From: Harmothoe impar
Lineage: Eukaryota; Annelida; Polychaeta; Phyllodocida; Polynoidae
DNA length: 64,000 bases
NCBI GenBank assembly: GCA_947462335.1
Contig: OX381705.1
Span: forward strand, 38,277,570 to 38,341,569
Direction of reading: 5' to 3'
In this document: positions 60,108 through 64,000 of the stretch, piece after piece
Layout of the letters: each line of letters starts with the position of its first letter
Position numbering within the stretch: position 1 is the first letter of the stretch
Translations under genes and position numbers: made by a program
Notes under the pieces: model-generated
What the model was told of the DNA's origin: nothing
Database searches by the model: none
Seen by the model: the letters and a program-made list of their open reading frames with translations, nothing else

Positions 60108-60546
60108 TGTAGGGGCTAGGGTTATACGGGGTTATTATATGACGAGTGCTGTTGGATGCTGTGTTGCGAGCTCAGTCCGAACCCTTCAGTCCGACGGTAG
60201 GTGGCGACACCTACCCCGGGCTTGGGGTATGGACAGAGGTCGCTATAGGCTTCCGGTCTGCGTGTGCGCGCGCAGGCTGGCTGCCTATATATACCCGGCA
60301 TCTGACGGTACTCGTCGGTTACTCTGAGCCACGCTGGTGAAGAGACCCCGTGATCATATCGGCTGCTTAGCCTACTGACCCGTTCCGAACTCTATAGGGA
60401 GTTCGCACACTTAGTGACTGCTTGTTTAGGTTTACCTGAATAAACCTGATATTGCAACCTGTAACACTTGATCCGAACTGTGTCGACTTTGTTCTTTAAT
60501 TGATACTCTACCAATATCATAAAGATACGAAAGTCCGTTTATTACA
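60108..60546 (+). repeat. 3' LTR
   Basis: 439 bp; I saw no difference from the 5' LTR in a base-by-base reading. Confidence 0.97.
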
Positions 60547-60762
60547 TATCTAAACCCTTTCTTGGTCTAAACTCTATACATGTAAACACCTACTAGATCT
60601 AAACACTTTTCACACTAAACATGTTTTATCTAAACATGTTTAGAAATTAAATATGTTTAGATGGAAAAAAGTGTTTAAAAATGTGGGACAAGATAGTGTT
60701 TAGAAAAGTGTTTAGCCACTAAACATGCGCATTTACAGCCTAAACACTGTTTTTACAGTGTA

Positions 60763-61674
60763 CAATACAATACTTTTGATATCAGTGAGTTTTGTTTTCA
60801 AATGTTGTGATACCATGAACTAGGGTGCTCGTGATAAGCATGTTGGCGATAATCCCTCCTCACTGCCCATTGAGCTAAGTGACGGTATTTTTGCTGCTTT
60901 TGCTTACATTACAGCTGAATATACCATGCAATACCTTGATAATTTCACATTTTGGTATAACTTTATGTTTAAACTACATATTACACTTGCCGTGGGTGAT
61001 ATCTGTGCAAGAAAACTCGACTCTATCACAGTCCTTTGACCACCAAAACTGTGTTGAAAATTGTGCCTCGTCGAGCTATAGTTGATGGCATCTTAAAGAA
61101 CAGAGAGAAAAGGGGAGAGTCAGGCAGGTGCCGCGAAAAGCACCCCTCATGTGAACGTCAGGCTGCTTTTGAATGTAAAGAGAGTTCATCATCCTGCTGA
61201 CACTCACTCACTTCCCCCCCCCCCCCCCCCCTGTGAAGCAAAAGTTTAACCAGTATGGTAAGCGTATCAACCAGCTCATAGGCTATGCATGTTCATCTGA
61301 TGTGGAACCTTTAGATGCTATACGCAACGCAACAGGGGATCAACATCGAAACTAATTATTAAAACAATGCTAATGAAGACGCATATCCGTGTCCAATTGG
61401 TCCTAAATCTACCCATTCAGCACTGCCAAGTTGTGCAGGAGTACCTGGTAATGCTGAAATCTATTCCCAGTGTCTGGCAGTACTAGATTCGTGAATGAGA
61501 GGCTGCAAGGCTCTTGAAGGAATGTTCAGCATTGCCATACTTTCTTGCAATTTGAGAATGCTGAACTCTATATGAAATGACACCAACGGGTTTTCTTTTG
61601 GAGACATTTCACTTTCGCACAGCGACTCTCACTTTTTGTCTCGGGGAACTTGAAGCGGGTGAGTCCTGCACTGT
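60763..61674. other. Gene-free stretch
   Basis: No supported features apart from a C-run at 61216-61232. Confidence 0.5.
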
Positions 61675-61861
61675 TAGAAGTAAGTACTGTAGCTGTACAG
61701 TATAAAAGGAGGTATTTTTGATTTCCAGTATCACATACTGTACATCTACACTCACCTATTGTAGAACACCACGCACAGGAGATCGTGGGTTCGTGTGTCA
61801 TTCTGGAAATCAAAAATTCCTCCTTTTATACTGCACAGCTACGCAGCTGTACTAACTTCTG
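61675..61861. mobile_element. 187-bp foldback MITE
   Basis: Arms of about 55-58 bases pair across the element: TTAGAAGTAAGTACTGTAGC.. on the left, the inverse TCAGAAGTTAGTACAGC.. on the right. Both contain AGTATAAAAGGAGG and TTTTTGATTTCCAG. Confidence 0.85.
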
Positions 61862-62005
61862 AGTTGTGTGTTTGTCGGGGGGAAGGGTGGCTTCGACAGA
61901 GAGGCTTTTATAATTGCCATATCCTGAAATCCTGAATCCCCCTCTTAAACCCCGGGCCGCTGTATATAAAGGGCCTGTCATGCCGAGACAGCAAGTTATT
62001 TAACC

Positions 62006-62130
62006 AATAATGAATGGATATGGGGGCACGAGTGCTGTGTATCATTGGACATCAGCACGAGTTCGTAGGACGAGTGCTGATATGCGATGATACTCGGCAC
62101 GAGTGACCCCATATCCATTCAATATTAGGT
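62006..62130. mobile_element. Foldback element, AATAATGAATGG ends (second copy)
   Basis: AATGAATGGATATGGGG and its inverse bound a core with GGCACGAGTG / CACTCGTGCC pairs. Same family as 47670-47798. Confidence 0.8.
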
Positions 62131-62514
62131 TTATTATACGATTGTTCGATTCTAATGTCTTATTTACCTTATATATGTCCTAATTTCGCCATTTGGAATG
62201 ATATTTACAAAGAATATCTCCAGCATGGATAGCGCCATGTTGATTCCACCAACCCTGCCAGTATGAGCTCACTGTTTGGTAGAGGTGAAACGGGACAGCC
62301 AATGAGAGGTAGCGATACAAAAAGGCTTTGGCACTTGGGCTGAGCGGGGAGCATTCATTATTTAAAATGGACTAAACTACTTTCCCGCCCAACCTATCCA
62401 CAGTACTAAAGTATACGACTGTACTTACGCCGCGCACCTTGTTGTTGTGATAACTAACTGCTCCCCAGCAGACTTGAATATATGCAGCGTCTCCCTCCCC
62501 ATGCATGTACCAAG

Positions 62515-62601
62515 GTCAGTATGGCTTGGCGGCTAGCATGTCCGACTGATAGTCCACATGTCCCCGGTTTCGAGCCTGGGTGGAAATGTACCTGTTTTAA
62601 A

Positions 62602-62683
<82 letters not shown>
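62515..62683 (+). repeat. tRNA-derived SINE head followed by (TA)n
   Basis: TATGGCTTGGCGGCTAGCAT (A-box-like) and GGTTTCGAGCC (B-box-like) are at tRNA spacing; the sequence then runs into a 75-base TA repeat at 62608-62683. The opposed IYIYIY open frames are artefacts. Confidence 0.6.
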
Positions 62684-62685
<2 letters not shown>

Positions 62686-62869
62686 TTCAAACTCCTGACT
62701 TATGTTGTTTTAGGATAGAGGAAGGACAAATCAGAAAGTTCTTAATATGTTTAAACAAGTTTAGTATATTGAAAGGTATATATCTTGGCTCCTTGGAACA
62801 CTTTTTGATACATTTTTAACCCCAGCGGTTCAGTTTTAATCGCCTCGTTAAGTTTATTGTCCTTTTTTC

Positions 62870-63453
62870 AGATGACTCCGTGACCAAAAATCCATGATCA
62901 TGAACATTATGTTTTAAATACATCACAGCAACTAATAATTTTGTTTACAAGCTGGGCCAACATATATCTTGAAGCATACCAAGAATGGATATCCTCCGAG
63001 TAATAGTTTTTGAGATACAGCCCAATGAATTTTGAACATTTATCAGAAATATGAACATTTCAACTACATACTCTCAACTTTACCCTAGTTTCCTCAAAAT
63101 GGTTCCATTATTGGTTAAATTCACTCTACAGTGTCCTGATCATGTTTACTTTAAGAAATATGAAGCATCATGATATCTGGTTAGACCAAATTTGCACAGT
63201 ATAGGCCTAAAGTACCCCTATTAACCTATTTTACGTCACGGAGTCACCCGGGTGACTCCGTGACGGAAATAATTTCTTGTATAAATGAGCATAAAAGTGG
63301 TGGATTTTTGCATTAAAACATCAGAGGGAGTGGGTAGGACATAGGAAAACCAGAGATAACTTAAATATATTGGGTATTAACAATTCTATGAAGGTTTCAA
63401 TTTTCATCAGGGTGCTTTGGTGACTCCGTGACGAATATTCCGGGTGACTCCGT
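62870..63453. repeat. Dispersed TGACTCCGTGAC repeats with a perfect 30-base palindrome
   Basis: TGACTCCGTGAC occurs at about 62874, 63253, 63419 and 63445, and its inverse at 63235. The two around 63250 meet as a perfect palindrome (63235-63264; half site GTCACGGAGTCACCC). Confidence 0.85.
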
Positions 63454-64000
63454 GACAGAAAATATGTATCCCAATAGACATATGCTCCTGGAGGCAAGAT
63501 TATTGGATATTTTTCAAAAAATTTTTTTTCCAGCAGAAGACACAAGAGTTACCTCACAATCTGGGATACAATAGAGACTGTGTGGATCTTCTTTATTTAC
63601 TATATAGAGGTATCAACCTGAAATGACATTTGAATATTTTGCTGACAAAACACACTTAAATGACTGTGGAGAAAAAAATACGGAACATATCTAGTGAAAT
63701 TCTCATGAATCAATTGACTATACCATAGACCTTATAGAAAATGATATTAGGAATAAGCTGTTACTGCCTCAGTACACATGGGAGACATGTAAAACATGAC
63801 ATTTATAGCGTTTTTGACGTTTTTAGGGGTTTTTGGGCCTTTGGAGGGCCAAAAAATGGAAAATATTGGGCCAATACACAAAAAATAGAGATTTCCCGAA
63901 TTATTACCGTAAAACCTCGCGTAGAAGCCGCGGCTTGTACGCGAATCAGAGCCAGCTTTCTTTTGATACCAAACATGCCTATATAGGGTGCGGCTTATAC
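63454..64000. other. Gene-free end of window
   Basis: From about 63907 the sequence ACCGTAAAACCTCGCGTAGA begins what looks like a MITE cut off by the window edge (a relative is near 25148, GTTAAACCTCGAGTTGAAGC). Nothing else supported. Confidence 0.5.

Larger units (their letters stand above)
50013..60546 (+). mobile_element. Young 10.5-kb LTR retrotransposon, Ty3/Gypsy-like, with deleted pol and an extra ORF3
   Basis: LTRs of 439 bp begin TG and end CA, and appear identical base for base. Target duplication is TATC (50009-50012 and 60547-60550). Order: LTR, tRNA-His-type primer site, gag, -1 frameshift signal, truncated pol (PR and part of RT fused to the integrase tail), ORF3, polypurine tract, LTR. 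The protease-RT-RNaseH-integrase order implied by the remaining Pol ends and the RT motif type place it with Ty3/Gypsy. It lacks its own polymerase and integrase activity. Confidence 0.93.
48750..60760. mobile_element. TA-flanked inverted-repeat element split by an LTR retrotransposon
   Basis: The ends are CACTGTAAAAACAGTGTTTA and its exact inverse (20 of 20), each flanked by TA (48748-48749 and 60761-60762), as in Tc1/mariner-like elements. Without the nested retrotransposon it would be about 1.47 kb. Its own sequence is dominated by TAAACATGTTTAG-like palindromes and TTTAGATAT units. No transposase is visible, so it is non-autonomous. Confidence 0.75.

Noticed and set aside
1..64000. CRISPR arrays or bacterial-type operons
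   Set aside because: Tandem repeats here lack unique spacers of fixed length, and all genes are spliced or eukaryotic mobile elements.

Overview
The window is nuclear DNA from a multicellular animal, most likely a marine invertebrate. Genes have spliceosomal introns with GT..AG borders, there are no bacterial-style operons, and the sequence is crowded with microsatellites, homopolymer runs, MITE-like inverted repeats, tRNA-derived SINE heads and retro/DNA transposons of animal type. The species cannot be named from the sequence. I see no ordinary single-copy host gene: every convincing coding region lies inside, or probably inside, a mobile element.

Layout. 1-6.4 kb: repeats only (AT microsatellite, a degraded inverted-repeat element, a G-rich minisatellite, a 44-bp-arm hairpin). 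6.4-11.2 kb: a decayed minus-strand gene of the widespread DUF7869-type family, flanked by an 18-bp perfect terminal inverted repeat, so probably itself mobile. 13.07-28.47 kb: a 15.4-kb PIF/Harbinger-like DNA transposon with inverted termini and a 3-bp CTG duplication. It carries three spliced genes: a HARBI1-like DDE transposase (+), a Myb/SANT-like protein (-) and a second large SANT-like protein (-) with twenty 12-residue tandem repeats. In Harbinger elements the transposase and a Myb-like protein act together, the Myb-like partner supplying DNA binding; the third gene is unusual.

31-42 kb: MITEs and a large, diverged inverted repeat (arms about 33.85-36.09 and 39.30-42.05 kb). One arm contains a 5'-truncated LINE with a 10-bp target duplication, the other a hAT-like MITE with an 8-bp duplication. 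42-48.7 kb: no genes, foldback elements and a 0.75-kb AGAG/AGAC microsatellite.

48.75-60.76 kb: a TA-flanked inverted-repeat element split by a young LTR retrotransposon (50,013-60,546) with apparently identical 439-bp LTRs, a 4-bp TATC duplication and a tRNA-His-type primer site. It has an intact Gag, a textbook -1 frameshift signal (GGGAAAC plus stem-loop), a Pol that keeps protease and the N-terminal third of RT but is fused in frame to the integrase C-terminus (RT catalytic core, RNase H and integrase core missing), and then an intact 1,133-residue ORF3 of unknown function with two C2H2-like zinc-binding motifs. Identical LTRs on an element without its own polymerase and integrase imply recent mobilisation in trans; retention of the long ORF3 is the most unusual thing in the window. 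60.8-64 kb: more MITEs, a SINE head and a set of TGACTCCGTGAC repeats including a perfect 30-bp palindrome.
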